From: CAZCEC01 sp964497615
GTDB taxonomy: Bacteria; Chloroflexota; Anaerolineae; Anaerolineales; UBA6663
Direction: 5' to 3'
Assembly: GCA_964497615.1 (NCBI GenBank)
Contig: CAZCEC010000004.1
Location: 92,154-156,153, forward strand
Length of the DNA: 64,000 bases
Within the stretch, counting starts at the first letter, position 1. Each line of letters begins with the position of its first letter. The notes beneath the pieces were generated by a model, which was given only the letters and a program-made list of their open reading frames with translations, searched no databases and was not told the DNA's origin. Positions 7,894 through 16,852 of this stretch are shown piece after piece. A program made the position numbers and the translations under genes.

Positions 7894-8799
7894 CTACTGA
7901 TCGGCTGCCGCCCGTTCGGCCAGCACGATGGCCCCCAGCACCCCCGCCCGCGCCCCTAGCCCCGGCGGCACGACGTAGTCATCTATGCGTTTCAAGAGCG
8001 CCGGCACCTGCACGTAACCATTCAGCAGTTTCTGCGCCTCGGCGCGGATCATGGGGAACAGCCCCGCGTGCCCCGCCACGCCCCCGCCGATGATGATGCG
8101 CTGCGGCGACAGCGTGCACACCAGATTCGCCACCGCCTGCCCCAGGTAATGCGCCTCCAGCGCCCACGCCGGGTGGTCGGGCGGCAGGGTCTCCGCCGGC
8201 TGCCCCCAGCGCGCCTGCATCGCCGGTCCGCACGCCAGCCCCTCCAGGCAGTCGCCGTGGTAGGGGCAGCTTCCGGCGAACGGGTCTTTGTCGCGGTCAT
8301 GCCCCACGCGCATATGCCCCATCTCTGGGTGCAGCAACCCGTGCAGTGGTTTCCCGTTCGCCAGCGCCCCCCCGCCGATGCCGGTGCCCACGGTGAGATA
8401 AACGAAGGTGTCCAGCCCCTGCGCCGCCCCCCAGCGCCACTCCCCCATCGCCGCGCCGTTCACATCAGTGTCGAACCCCACCGGCGCGCCCGTCGCCGCC
8501 CGGATCGGTCCGGCCACGTCCACCTGCCCCCAACCCGGCTTCGGTGTCGTGGTGATGTAGCCAAACGTAGCTGACGCGGGGTTAAGGTCCACCGGCCCAA
8601 AGCTGGCGATGCCCACTGCCGCTAACGGTCCATACCGTGTCTGCTGTTCCTTAAGGAAGTCCACCGCCCGGCCGAGGGTCTCAGCCGGTGTGGTCGTCGG
8701 GAACCGTGTCTCGCCCAGCAACTCGTTCGGTCCGCGCCCGATGGCGCACACGAACTTCGTCCCCCCCGCCTCAATGCCGCCATAGAGACTGTCCATCAT
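7894..8799 (-). CDS. ROK-family sugar kinase, fructokinase-like
   Basis: 301 residues. The N-terminal phosphate-binding motif is GGIEAGGTKF (7-16). The central GTGIGGG (138-144) and the zinc-binding region HPEMGH plus C178, H181 and C184 resemble the ROK fructokinase (YdhR/GmuE) type rather than NagC-type repressors; no DNA-binding domain is present. It would phosphorylate a hexose, probably fructose or mannose, at the 6 position. The mannose-6-phosphate isomerase at 16853 could act on the product. The start overlaps the stop of the LysM gene by four bases (ATGA), which shows coupling. Confidence 0.85.
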   Translation of the reverse strand: MMDSLYGGIEAGGTKFVCAIGRGPNELLGETRFPTTTPAETLGRAVDFLKEQQTRYGPLAAVGIASFGPVDLNPASATFGYITTTPKPGWGQVDVAGPIRAATGAPVGFDTDVNGAAMGEWRWGAAQGLDTFVYLTVGTGIGGGALANGKPLHGLLHPEMGHMRVGHDRDKDPFAGSCPYHGDCLEGLACGPAMQARWGQPAETLPPDHPAWALEAHYLGQAVANLVCTLSPQRIIIGGGVAGHAGLFPMIRAEAQKLLNGYVQVPALLKRIDDYVVPPGLGARAGVLGAIVLAERAAADQ

Positions 8800-9920
8800 T
8801 GTCCCGTCCAGGAGAAAGTGTTGGCGGCGCTGAGGGCTCCCGCCGGCTCATACGCCGGCTGCCCGTTGCCCGTGGTTCCCGCCTGCCGCACCACCTGCAC
8901 CGTCCAGCTATACACGTGCGCCGCATCTTCATCCGGCGCGAAGTTTGGCGGCAGGGTCAGGTTGGTCTGGCTGGTGGCGGTCTGGTAGCGCCGGTTGCAG
9001 TTGCACGTCACGTCTTCGACCGTCACTTGATAATACTGGCCCGCCGGCAAGGTGCCCACCGCCGCCCACTGAAGGGTGACGGTCGCCCCCGCCGCGAACG
9101 TCTGCCCGCTGGCGGGCGCGCTCAGGCTGGGGGCCGGCCAGGGCGCCGGCCCGGATGGGGTGGCCGTCGCCGCCAGCGTGGCCGGCGGCGTGGGCGTGCC
9201 GCCAATGGGGATATACAGCACCTGGCCCTCGGTGATGAAGTTGCATTCGCCCACCCCGTTCGCCGCTGCCATGGCCTCCATGCTCACGCCAAAGTAGATC
9301 GCAATCGCCAGGCACGTGTCGCCGGCCTCCACGATATAAGTCGGGTAGGCCGGCACACTCACGGCGGTGCTGCCCGGCGCGGCAGTGAAGCGCGGCCCGA
9401 TGGTGGCCGTGGGGTACGGCACCAGCACCGTGTGCCCCACCGCCACCACGCACTCCGGGCCCAGGTTGTTGGCCATGATGATGCTCTCCACCGTCACCTC
9501 GTAGATGAGGGCGATCAGCAGGCACGAGTCGCCCTCCTGGACGACGTACTCGATCGGCGGGCGCGGCGTTTCGGTGGGGAGGGGCGTGTTGCTGGGCGTG
9601 GCTGTGGTGGTGCTGGTGGGCAGCGGCGTGAAGCTGGGCGTGATGGTGGCCGTGTCGAACATCATCATCACCGCCTCGGGCAGCGGCACTCGCCCGGTGC
9701 CCATCAGCATGGCCAGCACCCCCACCCCGATGAGCAGCGCCAGGATGCCCAGCATGATGGGGCTGGTGCCGCGGCGCCCCGGCGGCCGGCGCAGTCGCTC
9801 CGCCTCGCGATACAGCTCGGTGCCGCACACCAGGCAGCGAGCGGCCGTATTAGCCACCCGCGACCCGCACAGCGGGCACAGCCGCGGCGGCGGCGTAGCA
9901 GGGACAGGGGAACGTTTCAT
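8796..9920 (-). CDS. Membrane-anchored protein with zinc ribbon and two LysM domains
   Basis: 374 residues. A cytoplasmic zinc ribbon (C15, C18, C29, C32) is followed by one membrane helix (about 55-76), a Thr/Pro-rich linker and two LysM modules (about 125-170, YVVQEGDSCLLIAL; about 195-240, YIVEAGDTCLAIAI). The last 110 residues look like an Ig-type beta domain. LysM modules bind glycan chains such as peptidoglycan, so the protein may link the cytoplasm to the cell wall. The cysteine inside each LysM core is unusual compared with typical D-T-L. A TATAAT box lies 26 bases upstream. Confidence 0.85.
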   Translation of the reverse strand: MKRSPVPATPPPRLCPLCGSRVANTAARCLVCGTELYREAERLRRPPGRRGTSPIMLGILALLIGVGVLAMLMGTGRVPLPEAVMMMFDTATITPSFTPLPTSTTTATPSNTPLPTETPRPPIEYVVQEGDSCLLIALIYEVTVESIIMANNLGPECVVAVGHTVLVPYPTATIGPRFTAAPGSTAVSVPAYPTYIVEAGDTCLAIAIYFGVSMEAMAAANGVGECNFITEGQVLYIPIGGTPTPPATLAATATPSGPAPWPAPSLSAPASGQTFAAGATVTLQWAAVGTLPAGQYYQVTVEDVTCNCNRRYQTATSQTNLTLPPNFAPDEDAAHVYSWTVQVVRQAGTTGNGQPAYEPAGALSAANTFSWTGQ

Positions 9921-9946
9921 CGATGCCGGCCCAACTCCAAAAAGTC

Positions 9947-9952
9947 ATTATA
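9947..9952 (-). promoter_or_regulatory. -10 box TATAAT upstream of the LysM gene
   Basis: A perfect TATAAT on the minus strand lies 26 bases before the ATG at 9920. The leader contains TTGGAG as a weak ribosome-binding site. No good -35 is visible. Confidence 0.45.
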
Positions 9953-10070
9953 CCCGCCGCCCTAAGCCGCTCGGGCCGCGCGCATGCGCCGCTTTCCCGC
10001 CGGTTGGCCGTCTTTATGCGTTCTTTATCCACTCCCGCCCATTCTTTGTGGCGCCTTTATCTCCACCGGC

Positions 10071-10076
10071 TAGAGT
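10071..10076 (+). promoter_or_regulatory. -10-like box TAGAGT, leaderless arrangement
   Basis: TAGAGT ends six bases before the ATG at 10083, the same spacing as at 1639 and 28682. There is no Shine-Dalgarno sequence. Confidence 0.3.
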
Positions 10077-10082
10077 AAAAGC

Positions 10083-10751
10083 ATGGCTGCTCAAACGCAT
10101 CCCTTGCCCGCACCGGTGGCCCGCGCCCCCGCCCTGGCGGCCACGCCAGGCCTGCCTGCCGCCTTGGCGCTAGTCCCCGCTCGCCGCTTATTGGTGCTGG
10201 TGCCGGTCTTGCCTCTGGATGAGCCGGCCCTTGCCCGGCAGGCCGTCCGCCTGGCTTCGCCGCGCGCCTTGCGCATTGTTTTCGTGGGCCTGGTTCGCAC
10301 CGCCGCGGAGGAATCCGCGCTTCGCCGCCGCTTGGCCAGCCTGGCCACCCTCGCCCGCGCCGACCAGCAGCCGGTGGATACTCTCCTGTCCACCGACCGC
10401 CAGTGGCTGGCCGCCGTGCGCGCCGCGCGCCAGCCAGGCGACGAATTGGCCTGTCTGGCCGGCCAAACTAGCTTCGGTTGGGGCCGCCGCCGCCCCCTGT
10501 CCATTGCCCTGGCCGCGGCCCTGCGCGTTGTCGTTCACGAGTTGGACGGGTTGGCGCTTCCCGCGCCCGCCGCCCAGCGCCGCGCCGCCGCAGGCGCCCT
10601 GGCTGGTTTCGCCGCGCTGATTGGCCTCTTCCTCTGGCTGCAAATCCAGGCCGTCACTTTGCCGGCTGGCGCGATTCAAGCAGCCTTTCTCGTTGCCCTG
10701 GTCATCGCCGAATTCGCCCTCATCGCCGCCTGGGACAAGCTCAACCGCTAA
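10083..10751 (+). CDS. Hypothetical membrane protein, soluble alpha/beta domain plus two membrane helices
   Basis: 222 residues, not recognised. The first 165 residues are Ala/Arg-rich with alternating strands and helices (LLVLVPVLPLD, ALRIVFVGLV) that faintly recall a universal-stress-protein fold, but no ATP-binding motif is visible. Two hydrophobic segments follow (about 170-190 and 197-215), with a short charged tail WDKLNR. It is unusually rich in alanine. The start is the ATG six bases after a -10-like box. Confidence 0.5.
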   Translation: MAAQTHPLPAPVARAPALAATPGLPAALALVPARRLLVLVPVLPLDEPALARQAVRLASPRALRIVFVGLVRTAAEESALRRRLASLATLARADQQPVDTLLSTDRQWLAAVRAARQPGDELACLAGQTSFGWGRRRPLSIALAAALRVVVHELDGLALPAPAAQRRAAAGALAGFAALIGLFLWLQIQAVTLPAGAIQAAFLVALVIAEFALIAAWDKLNR

Positions 10752-10814
10752 GCCGCCTGCCTGACGCCTCCCCCGCGCTTCCCCGGCGATCTTGCGCATT
10801 ATGCAAATCTGCGC

Positions 10815-10843
10815 TTGATTGCGCCCTCCCCGCGCCCTATACT
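10815..10843 (+). promoter_or_regulatory. Sigma-70-type promoter TTGATT-17-TATACT
   Basis: -35 TTGATT (10815-10820) and -10 TATACT (10838-10843) are exactly 17 bases apart, upstream of the DUF1361 gene at 10937. The leader is about 85 bases. Confidence 0.65.
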
Positions 10844-10936
10844 GCCCCAACGCGAATCGGCCGGATGCGCTTTGGTCCGGAACCACTCCCAGCCCGGCTG
10901 CGTCTCACTCCAGATGCGCCGAGAAACGATACCCAT

Positions 10937-11656
10937 ATGCGCCTGCGCCCTTTGCGCGCCCTGATCCGCAACTACCGCCAGATTGCCGTCCTCTTGGCGC
11001 TGATCTTCGCCAGCGCCCTGTGCGCCGCCCTGCTGGTCGTGCGCCTCCTGCATTCGCGCAGCTTCGGCTACATTGGCTTTGGCTGGAATCTCTTCCTGGC
11101 CTGGCTGCCCATGCTGTGCGCGCTGGCCGCCTATAACCTGTACAAGCGCCGCTCCCGCCTCAGTTGGCTCGTCGTCCTCGGCTGCGCGGCGGTGTGGCTG
11201 CTCTTCTTCCCCAACGCCCCCTACCTGCTCACCGACATCGTCCACCTCGCGCCGCGCCCCGAGGTGCCGTTCTGGTACGACCTGCTGCTGGTCATGGCCT
11301 TTGCCCTCACCGGCGTGCTCCTCGGCCTGGTCTCCCTGTTCCTCATGCAGATGCTGGTCAATCGCGCGCTTGGGCCGCTGTTCAGTTGGGTCTTTGCCGT
11401 GGGGGTGCTGGGCCTCAGCGGCTTCGGCATCTACCTGGGCCGCTTCCTGCGCTGGAACAGTTGGGACCTGTTCCTCAATCCCATGCAGCTTCTGGGGGAT
11501 GTGCTCCACACCATGCGCCACCCCCTGGCCAACTGGCGCACCTTTGCCTTCTCTGGCTTGTTCTCGCTAGTGTTCCTCTCGGCCTACCTCACCTTCGCCG
11601 CCCTCGCCCATTGGCAGTGGGAGCGCCAGCCCAACGAGCCGGAACGACTTCAGTAA
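10937..11656 (+). CDS. DUF1361-family integral membrane protein
   Basis: 239 residues from the ATG at 10937. Six to seven hydrophobic helices cover almost the whole length. The conserved block WLLFFPNAPYLLTDIVHL and the later FGIYLGRFLRWNSWDL are hallmarks of DUF1361. Function is unknown; the family is confined to the membrane. The frame stays open upstream to 10478, but that region contains the promoter and reads as non-membrane sequence, so the internal ATG is preferred. Its 3' end overlaps the convergent ICMT-like gene by seven bases. Confidence 0.75.
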   Translation: MRLRPLRALIRNYRQIAVLLALIFASALCAALLVVRLLHSRSFGYIGFGWNLFLAWLPMLCALAAYNLYKRRSRLSWLVVLGCAAVWLLFFPNAPYLLTDIVHLAPRPEVPFWYDLLLVMAFALTGVLLGLVSLFLMQMLVNRALGPLFSWVFAVGVLGLSGFGIYLGRFLRWNSWDLFLNPMQLLGDVLHTMRHPLANWRTFAFSGLFSLVFLSAYLTFAALAHWQWERQPNEPERLQ

Positions 11657-12138
11657 ATCCAGGGGAAGAACTTCTTGGTCCGCCCTCGGTAGTCCGCGTA
11701 CCCCGGGAACTTCTCTGCCAATCGCGCTTCCTCGCGGCGCGTCTTCAGCTCAAACCACACGAACAGCGCCGCCGCGCCCAACAGCGCCAGCCAGCTATGC
11801 GTCAGCAGCCCCCACCCAAACGCGCCCAGCAGCAGTCCGCCGTAGATGGGATGCCTCACCAGCCGGTACGCGCCATGCTCCACCAGTTGAGCATCGTCCA
11901 GCGGGTGCGGCAGCGCGCTCAGGTTGCGCCCTAACCCCAGCAGCCCCGCCAACCCCAGCGTCCCACCCATCGCCCCCAATGCCAGCCCCGCGATGCGCGC
12001 TGCCCACCCCCAAGGCGCCGGCCAGCCCTGCCCGCCCCAGCCCGCAAGCGGCGCTAGTGCAATCAGGCCGAACAGGACGAACTGTCCCACCACGTACCAC
12101 TCCCCTCGCTCGCCCTTCCACCATGCTGATCGGTTCAT
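11650..12138 (-). CDS. Isoprenylcysteine carboxyl methyltransferase (ICMT/PEMT)-family membrane protein
   Basis: 162 residues with four to five membrane helices. The signature RLVRHPIYGGLLLG and C-terminal EEARLAEKFPGYADYRGR match the ICMT/NnrU/phospholipid methyltransferase fold that binds S-adenosylmethionine. The substrate is not predictable; bacterial members often modify lipids or small molecules. It lies 13 bases after the PIG-V-like gene on the same strand. An alternative GTG start is at 12147. A longer paralogue is at 59498. Confidence 0.75.
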   Translation of the reverse strand: MNRSAWWKGERGEWYVVGQFVLFGLIALAPLAGWGGQGWPAPWGWAARIAGLALGAMGGTLGLAGLLGLGRNLSALPHPLDDAQLVEHGAYRLVRHPIYGGLLLGAFGWGLLTHSWLALLGAAALFVWFELKTRREEARLAEKFPGYADYRGRTKKFFPWIY

Positions 12139-12151
12139 GTTCACCACGTCC

Positions 12152-13363
12152 TCAAGCTACCCAGAAGAACTGGCACCATGCATAGAAATAGAACGCCTGC
12201 AGCATCCCCCCGGCCGCCATGATCGCCATATCCACCGCCGGCCGCCGCCCCAACTGCGCTGCGAGCATGAATACCGGGAACGCCACCAGGTAATAGCGCG
12301 CGGTGGACAGCAACTGCCCGCTGAACAGGGGCGGCAGCACCAGCAGCAGCGCATACAAGCCATAGGCCGGCGCCGGCAGCCGCCGCAGGGCCCACAGCGC
12401 TCCGCCCACGAACATCGCCGTCAGCGCCTGCTCCACCCCGGTGATGTAGCCAATATACGGCTGCGGGTTCAGCACCACCTCCCACGGCAGCGCCGCTGCC
12501 CGCGCCCACGCCTCGCGCGTGTGGATGGTCGCCAGGAAGTCGCCCGTAATCGTGTACTGATAATAGAAGAAGCCCAGCAGGCTGGCCGGCATCAGCAGGA
12601 ACCAGGCCGCGTCCAGCCGCACCCTGCGCGGGTCCCAGCCCATCTCGCGCAGATACATCAATCCTACCGGCACGGCCACCAACACCCCCAACGGGCGCGT
12701 CAGGGTCAACGCCGCGCCTGCCAGGCTCGCCCATCCCCATGCCTTCCGCTCCGCCGCGTAAAACGCCGCCAGCGCCAGGCACAAGAACGCCGCCTCCGTA
12801 TAGAAGGCCGATAGAAAGAACCCCGTCGGAAACAGCAGCGCATACAGCACCGCCCGCCGCGCCGCGCCCGCGTCGCCCGTCACCCGCCAGGTCAGCCGGT
12901 TCAAAAACACCATTGCGCCCAGCAGGAATGCGTTCGATACCAACACTCCCGCCAGCAGGGTCGCGCCAGCGCTCTGCACCGGCGAGAGCAGCGTCAACAG
13001 CTTCACTAGCCCTGGGTAAAGGGGGAAGAATCCCAGGTTGCTCTCCACCGTGCGGATGTCGCCCGGCGCGTAATAGCCGTTTTGGATCAGATCAAAGTAC
13101 CAGCCCGTGTCCCAGCGTCCCCACACATCAATCAGCCGGATCGGTGTAAACTGCCAGCCGCGCGCCGCCGCCTCCGCGATGGGATAATCCGGGTTGGTGG
13201 GCAGATGGCCGGCCAGGCTGGCGATGAGCACCAGCAGCGCCCGCGTGATGAGCAGCGGGACCAGCACATCGCCCACCAGCCACGGCTGGTGCTCGCGCCA
13301 GCGCGCCGCCGTCCAATGCCCAATTCGCTTCGGCCAGGCTTCACGCATAGAATCTGCGCTCAA
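12152..13363 (-). CDS. PIG-V-like polyprenol-dependent mannosyltransferase, membrane
   Basis: 403 residues with about nine hydrophobic segments. WGRWDTGWYFDLIQNGYY at 81-98 holds the R-W-D-x-x-W-Y and N-G-Y pattern of GT-C glycosyltransferases related to eukaryotic PIG-V, with the acidic residue in the first extracytoplasmic loop. FFPLYPGLVKLL follows, as in that family. It probably transfers a sugar from a lipid carrier to a surface glycan or protein on the outer face of the membrane. It is followed by the ICMT-like gene in an apparent two-gene unit. Confidence 0.7.
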   Translation of the reverse strand: MSADSMREAWPKRIGHWTAARWREHQPWLVGDVLVPLLITRALLVLIASLAGHLPTNPDYPIAEAAARGWQFTPIRLIDVWGRWDTGWYFDLIQNGYYAPGDIRTVESNLGFFPLYPGLVKLLTLLSPVQSAGATLLAGVLVSNAFLLGAMVFLNRLTWRVTGDAGAARRAVLYALLFPTGFFLSAFYTEAAFLCLALAAFYAAERKAWGWASLAGAALTLTRPLGVLVAVPVGLMYLREMGWDPRRVRLDAAWFLLMPASLLGFFYYQYTITGDFLATIHTREAWARAAALPWEVVLNPQPYIGYITGVEQALTAMFVGGALWALRRLPAPAYGLYALLLVLPPLFSGQLLSTARYYLVAFPVFMLAAQLGRRPAVDMAIMAAGGMLQAFYFYAWCQFFWVA

Positions 13364-13468
13364 AATAGTGTCTTAGGCGAGAGAGAATCAACGCCGCTCA
13401 GTGTCCGTAACACGCAAAGAGACAACCCGTCGGCCGTGCGCCCGTGGTGGTTGAGTAGCAATGGTGGC

Positions 13469-14560
13469 ATGTTATCACGATTGAGCGTCCGTCTGAGTGT
13501 ATTGAGCCTGCTGGTGCTGGCGGCTCTGGGGGCGCGCGCCGGGCTGGCCGCGGCCCAGCAGCCCCCTCCGGCGGAGGCCGGCGACCGTTTCTACGTCGTC
13601 GTGAGCAGCGCCTACGCCCGCGCTGTGCCGCTGCCCTCCGGCGATCCCGTCTTCTCCCTCTTTCGCGGCCAGGACTATCCGGTGTTGGATGTCACGCCCG
13701 ACGGCGCGTGGCTGCTGCTGCCCGGTTGGCCGGAGCCGGGCTGGGTCCAGGCCGATTACGGCCTGGTCGCCCCCGCTGGCGGCCCGGTGCCTGCACTGCC
13801 CCCGCTCGGCCCGGTGCCCGTGGTGCCGGCCGGCGTGCTGCCCCAGGTGAGCGAGTTGGCCGCCGAGTACTATGCCGCTGGCCTGGCCCAGGGCCGCAAC
13901 CCCGCCGCCTTCTCCAAGTTGGGCGACTGCAATACCGAGAACGGGCGCTTCCTCGTCATGTTCGACCCGCCGCAAGACTACCGCCTCGGCGAACATGCGA
14001 ACTTGCAAGGCGTCATTGACCACTTCGCCGGCTCGTTCTCGCGCGTCAGCCTGGCCGCCGACTCCGGCTTCAGCGCCGATTCCGTCCTCAATCCCATCTG
14101 GGCCGATCCCGTCCTGTGCCAGCCAGGCGAATCGCCCCTGGCCTGCGAATATCGGCTGCACACGCCCAGCCTCGCCCTGGTGAATCTGGGCACCCACAGC
14201 GCGCCCTCCATGCTGGAGTTTGAAGCCAACCTGCGCCGCCTGGTCGAAGCCTCGCTGTCCGAAGGCGTACTGCCCATCCTGGCCACCAAGGGCGACGACG
14301 TGGAAGGCGGACAGCGGGTGAATGCCGTCATCCGCGCCCTGGCCGCCGAGTATCAACTGCCCTTGTGGGACCTATGGGCGGCCATCCAGCCCTTGCCCGC
14401 CGACGGTCTCGCCTCCGACGGCATCCACTTCACCTATGGCCGGTCCTACTTCGACGATCCCTGGGCCATGTCGCGCGGCTGGACCTGGCGCAACCTCACC
14501 GCCCTGCTGGCGCTCGATGCCGTCTGGTCCGCCGTCCGCCCGCCCACGCTTAGTGACTGA
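13469..14560 (+). CDS. Secreted SGNH/GDSL-like hydrolase with N-terminal SH3-like domain and GDC motif
   Basis: 363 residues from the ATG at 13469. A signal peptide (about 1-30) precedes an SH3b-like domain (about 40-100; DGAWLLLPGW and PGWVQADYG). The SGNH-like region starts at LGDC (151-154), where the classic nucleophile serine of G-D-S is cysteine, and ends with DGIHF, the D-x-x-H block of the catalytic Asp/His. The fold assignment rests on these two blocks and on PLWDLWAAIQ. It probably acts outside the cell on esters or polysaccharide acetyl groups, but activity with cysteine is unproven. The frame is open upstream to 13082, antisense to the neighbouring gene; the signal peptide supports the internal start. 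Confidence 0.7.
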   Translation: MLSRLSVRLSVLSLLVLAALGARAGLAAAQQPPPAEAGDRFYVVVSSAYARAVPLPSGDPVFSLFRGQDYPVLDVTPDGAWLLLPGWPEPGWVQADYGLVAPAGGPVPALPPLGPVPVVPAGVLPQVSELAAEYYAAGLAQGRNPAAFSKLGDCNTENGRFLVMFDPPQDYRLGEHANLQGVIDHFAGSFSRVSLAADSGFSADSVLNPIWADPVLCQPGESPLACEYRLHTPSLALVNLGTHSAPSMLEFEANLRRLVEASLSEGVLPILATKGDDVEGGQRVNAVIRALAAEYQLPLWDLWAAIQPLPADGLASDGIHFTYGRSYFDDPWAMSRGWTWRNLTALLALDAVWSAVRPPTLSD

Positions 14561-14714
14561 CCGAACACAGTTCGCGCTCGACCGCTAACTTCCGCCAGCC
14601 CCGCGCCGAGTTCGCCCGCCACACCGCCTCGCGTTGCCTGGGATCATCGTCTCAAACACGCCGCTGATTGTTGCCGCGCTCCCGTCACGGCCGCGGCGGG
14701 TCCTGCCCAACCCA

Positions 14715-14723
14715 TGCTACAAT
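14715..14723 (+). promoter_or_regulatory. Extended -10 TGCTACAAT
   Basis: A TGn extension joined to TACAAT lies 46 bases upstream of the S10 peptidase ATG at 14770. The leader carries AGGAG eight bases before the start. Confidence 0.5.
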
Positions 14724-14769
14724 CCGCTTGCACCTCTGCATTTCCATACTCCCACACAGGAGCTTACCC

Positions 14770-16281
14770 ATGCCCGATGCCCCGAATGGTGCCAAGCCCG
14801 CCGAAGAGAAGACCGCTGAAATCAAGCCGCCCGAACCTAAGGACAACCTCGTCGTCACGCAGCACACCGCCACCCTCCGCGGGCAGACCTTCACCTACAC
14901 CGTCACCACCGGCACCATCGTGATGAAGGAAGAGGCCGAGAAGACAGGCGAGAAGGCCGGCGAGTCCGAGGGCGAAAAGCCCAAGAGCACTATCTTCTTC
15001 ATCGCCTACACCCGCGATGACGTGGAGGACAAATCGGCGCGCCCCATCACCTTCTCCTTCAACGGCGGCCCCGGCTCCTCCTCCGTCTGGCTGCACCTGG
15101 GCGTGCTCGGCCCGCGGCGGGTGTGGATGGACGACATCGGCAACCTGCCCCAGCCCCCCTACCGCCTGGTGGACAACGAATTCTCCCTGCTCGACCAGAC
15201 GGATCTGGTGTTCATCGACCCGGTCAGCACCGGCTTCAGCCGCCCGGTGGTGGGAGAAAAAGCCCGCGAGTTCCACAGCTTCCAAAAGGACATCGAAACG
15301 GTTGGCGACTTCATCCGCCTGTACGCCTCCCGCTACCAGCGCTGGACCTCGCCCAAGTTCCTCATCGGCGAGAGTTACGGCACCACCCGCGCCGCCGGCC
15401 TATCCGGCTACCTGCAGCAACGCCACGGCCTGTACCTGAACGGCATCATGCTCGTCTCGGTCATCCTCAGCTTCCAGACCGCGCGCTTCGACCCCGGCAA
15501 CGACCTGCCCTATATCCTCTTCCTGCCCACCTACACTGCCACCGCCTGGTATCACCAGCGCCTGCCCGCCGATTTGCAGGGCGACCTGCGCGCCGCCGTG
15601 CGCGCCGCCGAAGCCTTTGCCCTGGGCGACTACGCCAGCGCCCTCATGCAGGGCGACCGGCTCCCTGCCGCCGAACGCCGGCGCATCGCCGAGACCCTGG
15701 CCCGCCTCACCGGCCTGTCGCTGAGCTACGTCGAGGGCACCAACCTGCGCCTTAACATCCACCGTTTTGTTAAGGAACTGCTGCGCGACCAGCGCCGCAC
15801 CGTGGGCCGCCTCGACAGCCGCTTCAAGGGCATCGACCGCGACGCCGTCGGCGAGGCCCACGAATATGACCCCAGCCTGACCAATGTGCTGGGGCCGTAT
15901 GCCGCCGCTTTCAACGACTATGTGCGCCGGGCGCTAAAGTTCGAGAGTGATTTGCCCTATGAGATCCTCAACAGCAAGGTATGGCCCTGGCGCTTCGACC
16001 ATGACAACCAGTACATCCAGGTGGGCGAGACCCTGCGCCACGCCATGACCCTCAACCCCTACCTCAAGGTCTTCGTCGCCAACGGCTATTACGACCTCGC
16101 CACTCCCCACTTTGCCACTGAATACACCTTCAACCACCTCGGCCTCGACCCCGAGCTTCAGGCCAACATCACCATGCACTATTACGAGGCCGGGCACATG
16201 ATGTACGTCCACCTGCCCTCCCTGGCCCAACTTCACACCGACCTGTCCGCGTTCCTGCAAAGTGCGCTGCCAGCCGCGTAA
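14770..16281 (+). CDS. S10-family serine carboxypeptidase
   Basis: 503 residues. The whole catalytic set is visible: nucleophile Ser202 in GESYGTTRAAG, Asp442 in NGYYDLATP, and His476 in YYEAGHMMY. NGGPGSSSVWLHLG near residue 98 is the S10 oxyanion/substrate loop (N-G-G-P-G-x-S-S). The N-terminal 40 residues are charged and lysine-rich with no signal peptide, so the enzyme is probably cytoplasmic, which is common for bacterial S10 members. It removes C-terminal residues from peptides. The ATG at 14770 has AGGAG upstream; the frame is open further upstream but crosses the promoter. Confidence 0.9.
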   Translation: MPDAPNGAKPAEEKTAEIKPPEPKDNLVVTQHTATLRGQTFTYTVTTGTIVMKEEAEKTGEKAGESEGEKPKSTIFFIAYTRDDVEDKSARPITFSFNGGPGSSSVWLHLGVLGPRRVWMDDIGNLPQPPYRLVDNEFSLLDQTDLVFIDPVSTGFSRPVVGEKAREFHSFQKDIETVGDFIRLYASRYQRWTSPKFLIGESYGTTRAAGLSGYLQQRHGLYLNGIMLVSVILSFQTARFDPGNDLPYILFLPTYTATAWYHQRLPADLQGDLRAAVRAAEAFALGDYASALMQGDRLPAAERRRIAETLARLTGLSLSYVEGTNLRLNIHRFVKELLRDQRRTVGRLDSRFKGIDRDAVGEAHEYDPSLTNVLGPYAAAFNDYVRRALKFESDLPYEILNSKVWPWRFDHDNQYIQVGETLRHAMTLNPYLKVFVANGYYDLATPHFATEYTFNHLGLDPELQANITMHYYEAGHMMYVHLPSLAQLHTDLSAFLQSALPAA

Positions 16282-16378
16282 TCCCAGGTGCGAATATGCG
16301 GCGGCAAGGGAACCCCTGCCGTGACTTCAATTGCCGGGAGAGTAATTGCGGGACTTTCGGAATGAAGAACGCCTCAAA

Positions 16379-16765
16379 CTATTGGGAGCTTGCCCGACGG
16401 TAGATTGACAGAGGAAAAGCCCAAGGCACGCCGAGATCATCTTCCCAGTCGTCATACAGCCCCATCCGAACGTCTGGCCGTAGCTCGTCAACTGAAAGGG
16501 GGATGAGATTCAGCGTAGGCCCTGCGCCGTTTAGCTTCAGTGCACCCGCCTCCACTCTCAGGTATTCGCCGGTCTCGGCGTTCTGCTCTATCCAGCCTCG
16601 CAACTCATCCGTGATCTCAAACGGATAGTCCGGGTGTTCGCGCAATCTCGAATCCAGGCCCTTTGGTAGTCGCACACGGATGCGATATGGTTCCTTTGGG
16701 TCGTCAACCTGTCGAATGGAAATTGACCGCCCGATTTTGTCGATGAAAGAACCCTCATAGTTCAC
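16379..16765 (-). CDS. Hypothetical protein of unknown family
   Basis: 128 residues, not recognised. The sequence is acidic and mixed alpha/beta, has no signal peptide, no membrane segment and no cysteine pair, and ends FPLSIYRRASSQ. Base composition and codon use of 16282-16850 are clearly less GC-rich than neighbouring genes (A- or T-ending codons are frequent), which suggests horizontal acquisition. It stands alone between the S10 peptidase and mannose-6-phosphate isomerase genes. Confidence 0.5.
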   Translation of the reverse strand: MNYEGSFIDKIGRSISIRQVDDPKEPYRIRVRLPKGLDSRLREHPDYPFEITDELRGWIEQNAETGEYLRVEAGALKLNGAGPTLNLIPLSVDELRPDVRMGLYDDWEDDLGVPWAFPLSIYRRASSQ

Positions 16766-16852
16766 TGCTTCACCGTGATTGGAGATGATCCAGGCATAAT
16801 CAGCTTGGGCCGCAGAATTTAGCAGTCCACACGCTTCGCTTTGCGTAGCAGT

